A DNA stretch of 64,000 bases from Cryphonectria parasitica EP155 (GCF_011745365.1 NW_024468914.1:1882001-1946000); one strand, 5' to 3'. Counted from the first letter of the stretch, positions 1 through 14,047 are shown. The notes: a model not told the origin generated them from the sequence alone. Numbers and translations: made by a program.

Positions 1-57
1 ATCAATATATTCGGAAAAATGATTATGAGAAATCATAACATAATTAGGTTAGTCAGA

Positions 58-307
58 ACTGAAGAGCTGGATATATAAGAACACGTTCATTACCATTAGA
101 TGGATTCAGTATATAGCTCTTCAGTTGTTAATCTAAGTATCAGATTACTTTCTACTCTGATAGCTTCAAAAGGCAGTGAACACTTGCATCGCTTATTGAA
201 ACTTGTACAGTTCCGTATTTAAGGACTTAGCACTTTGATACCGCTCTTGTTAGCATAAACCTCTTCGTGTACTTAGGAATCTTCGGATTGCTGCAGTGCT
301 CATTACA
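58..307 (-). repeat. Truncated LTR of family A retrotransposon
   Basis: Reverse complement of the first about 250 bp of the family A LTR. It starts on the minus strand at 307 with TGTAATGAGCACTGCAGCAA and runs through the same tract that ends in the TATATA/CCAGCTCTTCAG region of the other A LTRs. Similarity stops near position 58, so the LTR is truncated there; bases 1-57 are not LTR-like. No internal region is attached, so it is a solo or broken LTR. It is closer to the LTR of the A copy at 26,512 than to the one at 36,183. Confidence 0.8.
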
Positions 308-3300
308 ATATGCTAACAAGCTAGTCTGTTACAATTTACTTGAGATTTTTTTTTTTGCAATTTCTTTTTAGTATATGCTAATATTATATCAGATTCCAGT
401 TGCAGTTGCTGCTTCTATCACTTCTAGTAGCTGCAATATAAGTATAATATATCTTTAGTATATATAATATTAATGCTAATTATAGTTTTAGCGCAGCAAT
501 TACTCTGAATCTGAATATAACTTTTCTTCTTCTCTAGCACTCAGTTCTCTTTCAACTAATAAGTAAATAATATATTGAACATATGCTGAACTAATGTTAA
601 TAATATTCAGATGAATGCTATACTTGTAGTAAATATATTATTAAAACTAGTAAGTTGATTATTAACTTCTTCTTAGCATATGCAGCACTAATACTTTATA
701 GCTGCTAAGAAGAGCTCTGCTGCTAAGCGAGATAGTAAAGATAGTACTAAGTAAGATAGCAAGAAGTTTAGTAAGAATATGAAGAATATTCTCTTAGTAT
801 ATGCATAACTAATGCTTAATAGATGCTTTAGTTACTATTTTTTCTGATAGTAATAAGAATGCCTCTGCTATTTGAACTGATGCTGAGCTTCTTCTTAGCA
901 TATGCTTAGCATTAGGCTGAGATTTAGTTTTTGTATATATACAAGAAAGAATTGGTTATAAGAATTTGGAGAATATAATAATTTATGCTGAATATATGCA
1001 AGAGATTAGTTTTTAATGAATAATTATGCAATATACTATGCATACTTTATGCATATATACGCTTTATGAATAAATCAAACTAATTCTTATTCCGATTATG
1101 ATCTATCTATATGCTATTATTGTAATTCATTAAGCTAATTCATCAATTTCTGCTCTTCTCTTTGCTATTAAAGTTGTTTAATCTCTTGTTTTATAATATT
1201 TATATGCTCAGTATATGAGTTTCTTCTTGCTCTATGCAGTAGGAATTGTATGCTGAGCATATGCTGAGATAATGCTGAAGATATTCTAAATCTTGCCTAG
1301 GATTATAGCTTAAATAATAATCTAGATAAGCGCTGAGAACTCTGAATGCTTTTTATATAATAAGCATATGCTAGCTTTATAGCAGAAGATCTATCAGTTG
1401 CAACTATAATAGATTCTTCAATATCTGAATCGAAGAGATTAAATATATATTCAGCGCATGCTTAACTTATATTAAGCATATGCTAAGCATGAATTAGTAG
1501 CAATGAATTATATGAATTATCAGAATTCTATAGCATTTCAGAATTATTAATCTACTGCTAAGCTTGCTAATAAAAGCGATTATCTTGCTGAGTAAGCTGT
1601 TTTCTAGTTTATACTGTATTGCTTCGATTTAGCTAGTAAACTTCAATACTAATCTCAATTTGTAGTTAATAAGAATCCAATTTATTTCTAACAAAAGCTT
1701 GCAATCTATCAAGAGCATTATTAGCATATGTTTAGTCTATATAAGAAATAAATTTATACTTTAAAATTATATGAAGAAGTATATTCTTTCAGCTTATTGC
1801 ATTATTATCTTCAAAGTATATTGATTCTCCGATATTAATATTATTTCAAGTATATACTTGCTATATAAGATTGATTTTGCTTAATACTGATATAAAGCTA
1901 GTAGCAATCTAGTTAGTTTGCTTAGTGCATAGCTAATGTTGAAGCTCGGAATGTGCTTAGCATATATTAAGAATATTCTGGTTATATTCTAGCTTTATTT
2001 CAGCTTGCTATAGCTGATCAATGGTATATATTTCTGAATGCTAAGGAAATTTGCAAAAGAAATTTCGCTGAATATGTACAGTACAGAAGATCAGCATATG
2101 CTGAATATATTCAGATTATTTCATTGAAAAATCAAGACTTTGTAGATATAAGCTAAATCCTATAAAATTAAATATTAATAATTAAATTCAAAATAGATAA
2201 ATAATAAAGAAAAATATCTTTAGCTTAGCTTTTATTCATATCAGCTATAACAACTTGAATTACTGTTTCAGAGAAAGAATGAATATGATGCTATTGAACT
2301 AGCTGTTCTAAAAGGCGTGCAAGATGCTGAAAGCTTTTTTCAAAGATTTTAGCATATGCTTAAGATATACTAAGATTAATAAAAGCATAAAGATAAACAT
2401 CTGAATCTAATATAATATTAGCAGAAGTTAATATGATTTTAGAATATACTTAGCATATATTGATTATATTTATTATATTTTGTAAAAAATAGAATATTAA
2501 AATTCCTCTAGATTATCTTAAAAGCAAGATTAATTTGAAAGATTAGCTTTAAGCGTTTCCATTATACAGCTTGAGCTTGTATACAGCATATAATGAGAAT
2601 ATAATCAGCATTCTGATTAAATCAATATATCTCTTGAATCTATTGTTTATCAATAAGCTTTCTTTGATTAAGATTGAATTCTTGTTATACATTTAATATA
2701 ATGTTAGCATATTCTCAGCATATATAGATTCTGAATATATTACTAGCAATAAAATATTTAGCAAGCTAATAAAATAGCTGCTGCCTTCAAATAAGCTATA
2801 CAATTCTCTCTTCAAGATTAAGCTTAGCATGGATTCAGCGTAAGCTTTCATAATATTTATATTTCTCTTATAATTTACAATAAATAGAGCTAAGAATGAA
2901 TTTGCTTAATAAATATTAATATTTAATTAAAACAAGTTTAGAATATGCTCAACTTATGCTTTGTTAGATGCAGTATATCCATAGATTCTATTGCTTCAAT
3001 TATATCTTTAAGAATATTCTGTAGCAATCTTGTTGGAAGAGGTAGATGATGTATATGCTAGCTGTATGCTCGAAGAAAATAAAAAGGATATTGAGCAAAA
3101 TTAGGAAAAATATAAAAATCGAATTGATTTTTACATTTATAATGCAAGATAGTTCTAGGTTTTTGAGAATAATTATATTCTATATTCTTAGTATATGCTT
3201 GGAATAGGAGTATTTTATATAAAGCATATACATATCATATGTTTTTCTGCGCTTTATTGGATTCCCAATTCAAGCATATATCTTATTTGGTATTTGAATA

Positions 3301-3906
3301 TTAGATTGATAGATATTCTTCAAGTATAAGATATCTATATGCTTAATATATGCTCTAATTGGAAATACTGTATGCTAAAGCTCAGCATTACATAAATGTA
3401 TGCAATTAATAAAGAATATCTAAAATTAATAGATTAGCTTATGCTTTGTATAAGTATAATATATACTTACTTCATTCTTAGAAAAAATACAAATTTGTTT
3501 AGTTTAACAGCATTCCTTGCTTGATTGCATCTTACAGAGCTTTGAAAGAAAGGCTGTCTTAGATGCATGGAAAAATCTGATAAAGAAGTTAATATAAAGC
3601 TAATTTATCTTTCAAAAGAATAAAATATACTCTTTAGTTTGCTTTTTAATTAAATCAGTTACTGAAGAATTCAGTTGCTTTTATTCAGCTTGTTGAAATA
3701 ATTCTGAAAAAGAATCAAGCCTAGATTAATCATATGCTTCGTATAAATTAAACAGCTGTAAATATGCATATTTGCAATAAAGAATTTCAGAGCAATATAT
3801 AGTTGAATGCTATACTTCTGCTCCATTTTTGCTTTCTAATAATCTTATATACTTAGCATATGCTGAACTTATAGTGAAAATATAATATATTTACTTTAGG
3901 CATCTT
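308..3906. other. AT-rich non-coding DNA with dispersed AGCATATGCT palindromes
   Basis: No convincing ORF or RNA gene. The tract is very AT-rich, with many TA steps and variants of a 10-bp palindrome, AGCATATGCT or TAGCATATGCTA, for example near 677, 893, 1,253, 1,363, 1,478, 2,095, 2,350 and 3,850. Some copies lie about 105-115 bp apart. The same motif reappears in the DNA flanking the retrotransposons at 36,090 and 43,855-44,470 but not inside them. It therefore belongs to the host sequence into which the elements inserted. Likely an old RIP-mutated repeat or pericentromeric/subtelomeric AT isochore; which of these cannot be decided here. Confidence 0.6.
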
Positions 3907-3910
3907 ATAT

Positions 3911-4229
3911 TGTTGTGGTGGCCAGGGTGGTAGTCCGTGGGACGTGGAGTACAGTGGGTCAAGGGTCCTCATACATATAAAGGATACCACCCACTTTTCA
4001 AATTCTTTAGCTATAAGCAACAATGAAGCATCCTTTCTCTTCTTTTCAATTTTGAACCCTTTGAACAGGTCTAAGACAGGTTTTTCACCCTGTTCTTGTG
4101 CCCGTATAGCCTTAGTTTGCTATCCTCATCTGCACAAGCACGCTTGGGTTGCACGAGCCCTTGCTCATTACTTCAGTAGCTGTTTGTTTCTTTTTCTTTC
4201 GAGAGCGATAGTGCTCTAGTTCTGGTTTA
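3911..4229 (+). repeat. 5' LTR of outer B element
   Basis: Starts TGTTGTGGTGGCCAGGG. It ends in ...CTGGTTTA where the other copies have ...GGTTCA, so the terminal CA has become TA by a C-to-T change. Same 319-bp length as the three other B LTRs. Contains a TATA-like CATATAAAGGATAC about 65 bp from the start, a plausible promoter element. Confidence 0.85.
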
Positions 4230-4969
4230 ATAGTGCGGTAAGTGTGAACTTAGCTGTTCAGGCTGATAGCTCAGAGCTGTTTGCATTACAGTTTATGAGA
4301 ATCAGTAAGAGCAGCAAGTTTATCCTATGAACAGATGCACTCTTTTTCCCTGCTGAGCTCTTCTATTTCCTTTATCTATTATGCTTATACAATAGGCTAT
4401 GCATTATGTCTGAACTCTGGATTATATCTGAGATCTCTCATAGAAAGGAGATGGATAAACAGAGAAGGAGTAGTATGAGTTTTGGTTATAAGCTAGTGAA
4501 CAATGCATTAAGCTTGCAAGCTAATATTACAAAGAAATGAATTTCTTTTTCCAACATTTCTCATATCAATCAATAATCCTATATAGAAGCTGATACAGCT
4601 TAGATCTATATAAGCTGCAGTAGAAAGTTTAACTATATTAAATGTAGATTTATAATTAAATTATAGAGTAGAATGCTTTTAGTAAATAATATTCTGCAGA
4701 GAAAAGTAGTATAATTAACAAGATCTGTGCTTCTTGCAATAGTTCAATTAGCATGCTTTACCTGAACATATTTAGCTATATTGATTCTTTGGATTAAAAG
4801 CTTGCTAGTTGCATTATTTTAAAAGCAAAGAATATAGAGAAGTGAAGATAAGAAATTATTAGTATATATAAGAAATAAAGATTAAGAATTATAATAATAT
4901 TATTCAATATCGAACTTTAATCAACACTTTATATCTAATTAGAAATGCTTTTATTAATTAGCAGAACTA
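4230..4969 (+). other. PBS-like site and 5' leader of outer B element
   Basis: Directly after the LTR the sequence reads TAGTGCGGTAAG. The inner copy has TGGTGCAGTGAG, which fits a tRNA primer-binding site beginning TGG that has been RIP-mutated here. The following about 700 bp contain an open but heavily interrupted frame that may be the N-terminus of gag. No start codon can be fixed because none is conserved between the two copies. Confidence 0.45.
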
Positions 4970-7900
4970 TTAATAAAGGAAATTCCAGTATAATACAGAA
5001 TAGCTAACTCAATTCCTTATTATTTATTATAAGACAGATCTCATGCATGCTCTACTTACAGACTGAATTTCCTTCAAGCATCTGAATCCTCTCAATCTCT
5101 ACAGTATTGTCTTCTGCAGGATACAGAAAGCATTCCAGCTGTAGCACTCTCAATTCAAAGATCTCAAATCAGGAAGGCAAAGAAATATTGGAAGAAGCGA
5201 TAATCAAGAGGGAAGATAGCTTCTATATCTGAGAGCTCTTTCAATCAGATATCCAGTTCAGCTGATTATCTAGCTAATAATCACTATAGTCAGAACTTCA
5301 GATTTCCCTCCTACAGTAAGCTTGCTAATAATGAGTTAATATTGTTTGCTTGTATAGAAGTCTTCTTATAGCTGAAGCAATTTAACTAGTAGCATTAGAT
5401 TAAAGAGATTAATAATACTTAAGCACTCAACTTTATGAAAAGCTTCTATACAAATATAATCATTGCTAGAGAAGTAAAGAGATTTATTATAAATACTAAA
5501 ACTTGAAATGAATAGAAGAAGCAATTATTAGTTGCTTATTGCTCTTGAAATCATCTCTAGATATATACTTCTAAGCAGAAGCGCTTGAATATTATCAATA
5601 ACTATTTTATTACTAATACTGCTAGCTTCTGATTATTTATTGTAAACTATAATAATACTCTTACTCATCTTAAGATCAGAAATAGTTAATCTGTAGCAGA
5701 AGTATGAATAAAGCTTTCTTTAATCTGGATTAAGTGCTTCCAAGCTAACTATAATATTACTGCTGAAAGCGTTAGCAATAAGAAGTAGCCTTATCTTATG
5801 AAAAAGCTATTAGAGATTTATTATAAAGTATTTCAGAAGAAGACTCAAGACTAACTTGCTTCTAGTGCTACCAATCTTCAACTTTATCAACAGGCTTAAT
5901 TCCAAAATCCTTCTATGCTTCCACCTTAGCTAGTTCTTAATCAAATATAGCTCATTTCTATTCTACATTCAATATATAATGCTTTCAATTAACTAATAAA
6001 CCTGTTAAAACAAGCAGTAGAGCTATTATACTATTAACTGCTTTAATAATCAACTTATAATTAGCAAGCTTAGTCTGAATTAACTAAGCAGATCTTGAAA
6101 GCTGAATCTACTTAGAAAAGCAACTAAGAATATAACTAGTTAGCTTTAATAATAAAGCAACTCTATATTAATCAAATTGCAATAGCAAAATCCTTAAAGC
6201 TATAAACTAATACTTTCAGATAAATGCAGAATATCTCGTATAATCAAACCAAGGCTTTATAGAAGATCTTATAACTAATTAAGCATTTCCAAACTATTTC
6301 TGCAAGAAATCCTTTCCAGAGAAATGCAAATTCCTTGCAAATAAGTATTATCTATACAAGTTCGGAGAATGAGAAAGAGCAGTATTCTGAAGCATAGCAA
6401 GCAGAGATTAATAAAATCCTAAAGAAGAATGGAATTCTGTACAGATGCTACAATTGTAGATTGAAGTTTTATAAAGCTTATAAGTGCATAGAACTCCGTA
6501 CTGTTATGAACTGTAGCATTTGCTATGCTTTAGCATTAGCGAAGCTAGAGTAGCATCTTAGCAATTGCTTGGAATTTCTGAACTCTAGATTAAAACCAGT
6601 ATTATATAGCTAGATTATATCCGCTCGAGATAACTTCAAAGGCGGTATAATTCGTTTGATTCTTAATCTCTGTAAGGATCAGCAGCTGAAGAGTATTAAG
6701 GATTCTTGAATCTCTTAATATATTAGTCTGGTTCAAGAGAATAAGAAATAGCATAGAGATTCTGAAATAGCTAAGAATAAGATACTATAGGAAGAGATTA
6801 ATTCCATTCCCAAATGCAACAATTAGTATAGAATTAATAATATTGAAATCCTTAGCAATGCTAGCGAGATTCAAGTGAGAAAGTTATATCTCACTTCAGC
6901 TCAAGCTGAATTATATCTACTAAAGCTTCCCAGTATCAATGCTATAGATGTTAAGCTTATTCAAGCTCAGGTAAATGCAGATAAAGCAAAGAAGTGCTGT
7001 ATTAGAAAAGCTGAATATAATAATAATGAGATTGAAAGAGATGCAAGTGTAAGAACTATTAAGATCTCTATATATTTCGAGAATATTAGATCAGAGAAAT
7101 CTAATAAGCAATTCAATAGTCTGAACAGAGAGCTAATAGTTCAAGCTATTAGTAACAAGCTCCTGAATCAGTTCCTAGATTACTTATTAAAGATCTCAGA
7201 CTAGGAGATAATAGTTATATTATTAGAATGGAAAGCTTGTCTGATTTACAGTCTTCAAGAAGTTAATGCTAAAGCTCAAAAAGTTATTAATCTTAATAAT
7301 CAAACCAGCTCGAACCTGTATAAGATAGATACTGCTGAATCAGCTAATTTATTGCAGCATAAACTCGAAATCTCAATGCTTTCCCAGCTTAAAAAGCTTA
7401 TTGATAGTTAGATTATTAATACTCGGAATATTACTAAGTATCTTTCGAAACTAGCTTAACTACTTGCAGTTCAAGCTTTATTTCTTGTTGCTAAACCTAG
7501 CTATATTAAGCTTACTATTAACATAATTCAAGCTTTCAACAAATCCTTATTTCCTTCTATAACAGCTTCTATAACTGCTCTCAGCAGCATTCGAAATAGG
7601 AGCATTGCTTCAGTAGCATATATCCCTCTGCAGCTAGGAAATAAAGAGAATGAATCTGTACAAGCAATGCTGAATATAGATGCTGAAATAAGCTTAGTAG
7701 CTCTCTCTTTATATTCAAGCATGCGCTTATCTTATATGCTAATATCAAATATTATCTTATATATATATAATGAATCAGATATAGTGCTTGTTAGAATTCT
7801 TGAAACCGATATTTTCTGTAGCAGCTTCTCTGAATAGATAATATTCTATATTATTAATAACAGATTGATATTGCTAAATTATTTTATACTATTAGAAATG

Positions 7901-10900
7901 CTATTTATAATGCAAACTAAGCTTTTCTTTAATCATTTTATCTCTGGATTTCTCTATACAAGCTTTATTTTTGGAGAAGTATAACTGATTATTATAATCA
8001 GCAGTTAGAAACTTCTTAAAGGGAAGAGTTTATACAGAATTATACTAAAAAACTGAGTATTAGCAGCTATTCTGAGAAATACAGAGCTATTAGCAGAGAA
8101 GTTATTCCAGAGTAGATATTGTTGGAAAAGAGAGATATAGCTGTAATATTCATATCTGAATAAGATATTGCAGCTGTTGTAAACAAGTTAATAGTGGAAC
8201 TAATGAGAAGAAAGTTGAAGGAGGGTTGCTCTATGGTGAATGAGAAAGGAGCAATCCGAGAGTCTTGCTTGTATGAAATGTACAGCAGCTAGCGCTATTC
8301 ATGCTAGCTATGTTATATGGGAAAGGAAAGAAAAGATGTTTTAGGCTTAGTTAATACTCTTTATAAGTCTAAAGATAAGAAGATCAAGCTAATTAATGAT
8401 TCTCAGCTTGATAGTTCAGTATCAGAAGGAATAATCGGGTGAAAGCTTGCTAAGATTAAGGAGATAAGATGAGCTTAGCAATCTACAAAGCTTATTAAGT
8501 ATGATGAATAAATTGAATTCAAGTTCAGCAATCTGAATTCTGATTAGCGCCTGAGATCTGATTAGTAAGCTGCTATATAAGAGAAAAACTGTAAAGGGTT
8601 TTCTAAAGCTGAGAAGAAAATATTCAAATATATATTGAGAAATAGAATCAAAGTTCTTGCATAAGACTTTACTGAAATTAGAAAGATTATTAAGGAAGTA
8701 GCTTTCTTGCAAGAAATCAGAACTATATTCTACAAGATCTTTCAAGCAAAGCATATTCCAATCCTTAATACTCTTAAGCTAAAGTTAATAAAGCTTCTAA
8801 AATAATGTATTAAACAGAAGATTATTAAGAAAAGCTATACATTATATAAAAACAATTGATTTCTGATTATTAAAAAGAATAGTAGCTTATGCTTAATTAA
8901 TAATGCTTAAAAGTATAATAAGCATAGCTTTAAGAATGCTTTTATGCTGCTTGCTTTAGATGAATTCTCGGAGAAGTTTGCTATATACAAGATTCTTTTA
9001 CTGCTCAACTTCTTTTTCGGATATAATCAAGTGCAACTGCATTCTAATAGCAGAAATATAATAATCTTCTTAATGCTCTTAAGCTTGTTCAGAATGTATA
9101 CTTTATTTTAGAGTGCTATCAACTCTGTTGCTCAGTTTATAAAGATAATGATTAGACTTCTGTATGATCTTATTTCTTATATATGCTAGCTTTTTCTTAA
9201 TAATATTTCTATTTGTAATTTTATAATAATCTATGAAAATAAAGAGATTCCAAGCTTTTCCGAAGTATATAGATATATTGCTAAGTATATCGGAAATCTT
9301 AATAAGATTCTTATAAATGCAGAGCTAGCTGAAGCTACAATCTTAGCATTCAAGTTAGAATAATGCTAAGTGAAAGTTGATATAATTGATTATATTGTTA
9401 GTTTCAGCAAATAATAATCTTAGAACAGAAAGATAGAAAAGCTTCTAGCTTGAATAGAATATAAGAATATCAAGAATATCCGCTCTTTCATTGAACTAAT
9501 TATCTATTATATAGCTTGGATTTGAAATTTCGCAATTATTGCTTAATTACTCTATAATCTTCTTAAGAAAGATGCTGTATGGAGATAGAAGAAGGAATAG
9601 AAAGAAGCTGTTGCTATACTTATTCAAATGCTTATATCTCATTCAGTTATTATTTCAATTAATTATAGCACTGATATTAGAAAGATTATTCTTATGATAA
9701 ATATAAGCTTATTGAGCTGAAGCGCTGTACTAATGCAGATAATAAAGGATAAATGAAAGCTAGTACATTTTGTTAGCAGAATCTGAATAGTTGCAGCACA
9801 GAAGTACAATGCTACTAAGAGGAAGTATTGCGCTGTTCTCTATGCTTTACAGTCTCTTCAGTAGCATTTCTATAATTGCTATTTCATTCTGGAAACTAAT
9901 ACTTGCATTCTGGTAGATCAACTTAATGAAGAAATAAATAATATATCTAGTACTCTTCTAAATAGATGGGTAGTAGTGATTAAGATGTTTGATTTTACTA
10001 TTAAATATATTTCCGAGTTAAAGAATTCTATAGCTGATGCTCTTTTTCGATCTTTATATTTAATGCTATCTAAGAAAGATGAAGATAGCAATATTAAGAA
10101 CTGGTATAATGCTCAGCTTAATAGTATAAATTCAGATAAAGCTGATTTAGTATTACTGCTAAATTCAATTCTTTAGTAAATAGAATAGTTAAAATAGTAT
10201 GCAGAGTTCTTATACTACAGAATCATTTTATTAAAACTCTTTAAAAGGAATTGCAAGAACTTTATAATAAAGATATTAAAATATTAAATACTTAACTAAG
10301 CTCTATAGCACTATACTAATGCGAAACTCTTATGCTAATAAGTAGTAAATAATTCTGATCTTTATTGCTAAATTATTAGAGAATATTATGCTAAGTTTGA
10401 ATATCGAGATTAAGATTCTATAGTAGCTTGTATCAAGCAACTCTATTACTGAAGAGATCTCTGAATAGATATAGCTAATGCTATCTTGGATTATAAGAAG
10501 TATACAAAGTTCGATTCAAAGATATAAAAGAAAAAAGTAATTCTAATCCTTTCAAGTTAACTCTTTATAAGAATCAGCATTAACATTCAATATATAGCTG
10601 AGAATAGCAATTACAGATATCTTGCAGAAGCTTGCTATAATCTGATCAGCTATATACTTACAAGACTTTTTAAGAAAGCTACAGCTGCAGAAATGAGAAA
10701 GTTTATTTTGAAAGAGATTATTCTTGTATTCAGATGCTCTTTCAAAATTATTATTAATGAAGGATCAGAAAACAAGGCTGAGATAGCTAAGATTATTAAA
10801 GCTCTTGGGATTCTGCTTATTCAGATCTTCAGTTATAATTCTCATACTCAAGAACAAGTAGAAACTAATCATCTTTTCTTAGCAAGTACTCTTGCTAAGC

Positions 10901-11844
10901 TAGCTAATACTCAACTCTGAAAATAGAAGTAATACTTGAAACTTGCACTTTTCGCTGAAAGGATTATAATCTGCTAGTTGCATGAATACAGCTTCTTCTA
11001 TTTGATTTTCAATTAGAAGCTGCTTATTCCAATTGAAACTGAAATCTCAATATAAAGAGTTCTTATATAAACTGAAAACTAATCCTCTCAGAAAGCGTTT
11101 GAAATATGATTAAGAATAATTGCAGCTAAGGAAGATGATATGCAGAAGGCAATTAAAGCTATTTAAGCATACTATCAAAAGATTGCAGCTAAAAGTCAAA
11201 TACAGAGTTTAATACAAAAATCTCAACTGAATATCGAAGATCTTATGCTTATTTATAATTATATCTGGAAAATGAACTATTTGCGCAATGCTAAGATCTC
11301 TTATAAGTAGAAAGATTCATATCTAATTACTCAGATCCTAGATAAATATACTTATAAGCTCAAGACTACAGACAGAGTTCTGCTAAAAAGCATATATTCA
11401 GCTACTAATCTCAAAAAGTTCATATGAAATATGAATAGTATTTGGGAATTCGAAATGCTTATACTCTGAGAAGAAGATATCGAGCTTCAATCTAGCTAAT
11501 TATTAGCAGAAAAGCTAGATTCGATAAGAGCTCTTTAGCAAAAGAAATCAGATAACAATATTCTTGAAGTTCAGAAAGCAGATTCAAGCAATAATGCTAC
11601 ATTCTGGATTCCAGATATTATTAAGCATAATTCTATGCTTAGCTAAACTAGTTCTGATTCAGAAACTATTAATCTAGCAATTGAAGCGAATAATGATGCT
11701 AAAGATGGAAATAGAGTTAGTAATAGTAAACATTTCATACAGGCAGCAGAGAAGGAAAAGCAAGAATAGGAAAAAGCAGATAGAAGTAAGATATTTATAC
11801 TAATTCCAACTAAATCAGCATTCTTAGCTTGTAGAGGAGATTGA
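4970..11844 (+). pseudogene. RIP-degraded gag-pol of outer B element
   Basis: Decayed copy of the single-frame gag-pol better preserved in the inner element. Readable landmarks: a CCHC zinc-knuckle-like stretch near 6,446-6,487 with the His codon changed to Tyr (C-Y-N-C then Tyr then Cys); reverse transcriptase near 8,900-9,400 with the YxDD box read as FLNNI; RNase H near 9,650-9,950; and integrase near 10,690-10,920 retaining GSEN and a downstream Q-E-Q-V-E-T catalytic Glu context. RNase H precedes integrase, the Ty3/gypsy order. The frame changes between about 7,204 and 9,976, and dozens of TAA/TAG codons replace Gln or Trp codons. The end is set at a TGA aligned with a TAA in the other copy, so it is probably the native stop. 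Confidence 0.75.
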
Positions 11845-12131
11845 TTTCTTTCTATTCATATTTCCTTTTTGTTTGCAAAATACGTTTTCTTTTCATCTTT
11901 CCTATTCCATCTTATATATTTTGCTGAAGAAGAAGGAATGAAGTATTGTTTGCTACTACTTATTACAGAATACTGTAAATCCACCTAAAAATTTCAAAGC
12001 ATTCAGCATAGAGTATGTTAATCAGCTCTAAAGCTATTTTCATTATTCAAAAATTGCAGTATATTGAAATGCAATGCATGAAAAATGTAGAGCGCTAAAG
12101 AAATACTGCAATCTATAAAAACTTCTTACTT

Positions 12132-12524
12132 TTATATATTATTCTTATTATCAGAATATCTATAAATATCATTCAATAGCTCTTTTCTTATTCTATCCAG
12201 ATTCATATTATTTATATTATTCGCTAAAGAATCATTATTAAAAACAGAGAAAGAATCTTAAGACTAAATAAACTTAGCTTGTTTCTCGATATAAGATCCT
12301 ACTATAGCCTTGCTCTTGCTTTTATTCTTGCTGCAAGATACAGATTGTAAAGCTGCCTGCTCAGACTCAGATATTCTCTTCTTAGAAGCAGAAAGAGCAG
12401 TACTCTTCTTGCTGATCTATGCAGATAAAGTTAGCAATAATATTCTTAAGTATTGCAATCATAGTTGATTATAAGATTCACAGTATTCTATAAGTATTAC
12501 TTTCTTAGCATAAGAGGAACTTAT
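12132..12524 (-). pseudogene. Antisense ORF of outer B element
   Basis: Counterpart of the antisense ORF at 21,953-22,345 in the inner copy and exactly the same length (393 nt). The start codon position reads ATA instead of ATG and several Gln codons are stops. The C-terminal part still reads as a Ser/Lys-rich segment followed by an Asn/Asp-rich helical tail with the sequence NLDRIRKELLNDI. No family recognised. Conservation of length and of the charged tail in two copies is the main reason to list it. Confidence 0.4.
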
Positions 12525-12535
12525 TTAATCTGATT

Positions 12536-13508
12536 ATATATAATATCTTTATTCTGCATAAGCTTGTATTAAGCTTTAATAATATGCTTAATGTTGATAT
12601 TGGAGTTAACTTAAGAATCTATCTTGATTATATATTGAGAGCTAAGTTAGTAAAACAAATACTAATGCTGCAAGAAGAATAATAATTAGTATATGCTCAA
12701 ATCTAATCAAAGATATTGGAATGAAAATCTTATTTATATACTGCACTTTTTAATACAAGAGAAGTTTTTGATATAGTTATATTCAGATTCTGTATAATAA
12801 ATGCAGTTGCTGCACTTTCTATTAAAGAAGCTTTTTATTGAAATGTATTCTAGGAAAAGCTAGTTAATATTAATCTACTGCTTCTATATAAGCATGCAAG
12901 CAGTAGCATACTGATAGGAATAGCAATTGCAAGGAACTAAGTTATACTGATTATAGAACTGAATAAGAAGGGAATTTACTTGCTTAGAGCAGAAGAAGAT
13001 GCAGATAAAATATTTGCTAAAGAGCTTTCAACCAGCTTTATATATCACAATAGGATTCAGTTTAATAGAATCCTTATTATTCAGCTTTGTAAAATGAGCA
13101 GCAAAGCTAGAGCTTAGCAGTAAGTTGTTCCAAAACATAATATTGCTTTGAATATCCTAAGAAATATATATCAAGCTAAGATTTCTCTTGATAGTATTGA
13201 AGTTTGTAATATCAAGGAAATCAATATAGATATTCTTAAGCTAGTAATAATTGCTGCTCTGAGAAGAAGGAACTGAAGAAGAAAACTAGATTCAGATCTT
13301 GTTAATCTCTTGAGGAGCAGTATTTATCCATAAAGAGAAAACAGCATCAGTAATGATTCGAGACATCTTGAGTATGTTGCAGAGCTGAGCAAGGGAAGGT
13401 TGATAGAAGGAGAAGTTGTTATATGAAGAATGAATTGAAAGGCAAGATAAACTGAGGGAGAGGTTGTTGAACAAGTTTGCTGAAGATTAATGAGATAGCA
13501 ATAAGTAA
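12536..13508 (+). pseudogene. ORF2 of outer B element
   Basis: Decayed equivalent of ORF2 of the inner copy (22,357-23,328), downstream of gag-pol on the same strand. The start codon position reads ATA, and there is a 1-nt length difference from the other copy, so the frame is broken as well as stop-ridden. The end retains a charged, coiled-coil-like stretch. Function unknown. At 13,725-13,728 the element is cut by insertion of the inner B copy. Confidence 0.4.
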
Positions 13509-13728
13509 TAAATATATCCAACTGAGTTATCACATCTTCTATTCAGTCTATTGCTGAATAGCTTCTATCTAGCTAAGGATGAAGCTGTTTGCTTTATAAC
13601 AAACGGAAAGCAGTAAATCACTTAGGTAGTTGCTAAGCAAGATAAATTAGCTATTTCATCTATACTTATAGCCAGCTATTCTTCCTCCTCCTTCAACTTC
13701 TTCACAATCACCTTTCTCAAGCATATAC

Positions 13729-14047
13729 TGTTGTGGTGGCCAGGGTGGTAGTCTGTGAGACGTGGAGTACAGTGGGTTAAGGGTTCTCATACATATAAAG
13801 GATACCACTCACTTTTCAAATTCTTTAGCTATAAGCAACAATAAAGCATTCTTTCTCTTCTTTTCAATTTTGAACCCTTTGGATAGGTCTAAGACAGGTT
13901 TTTCACCCTGTTCTTGTGCTCGTGTGGCCTTAGTTTGCTGTCCTCATCTGCACAGGCACGCTTGGGTTGCACGAGCTCTTGCCCATTGCTTCAGCAGCTG
14001 TTTGTTCCTTTTTCTTTCGAGAGCGACGGCGCCCTAGTTCTGATTCA
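13729..14047 (+). repeat. 5' LTR of inner B element
   Basis: 319 bp, TGTTGTGGTGGCCAGGG to CTAGTTCTGATTCA. Contains the same TATA-like CATATAAAGGATAC as the other B LTRs. Directly followed by one base and then the PBS-like TGGTGCAGTGAG. Confidence 0.88.

Noticed and set aside
3944..4219. A 91-codon ORF conserved in the B LTRs (also 13,762-14,037, 35,722-35,997; shortened at 25,759).
   Set aside because: It is conserved only because the LTRs are copies; it starts a few bases after the LTR start, crosses the TATA-like region and has no protein-like domain. Possible, but not supported as a gene.
13292..13533. Minus-strand ORFs over the end of B internal regions (also 23,113-23,422).
   Set aside because: The plus-strand reading (ORF2 tail, charged coiled coil) is more protein-like and conserved; these are shadows.
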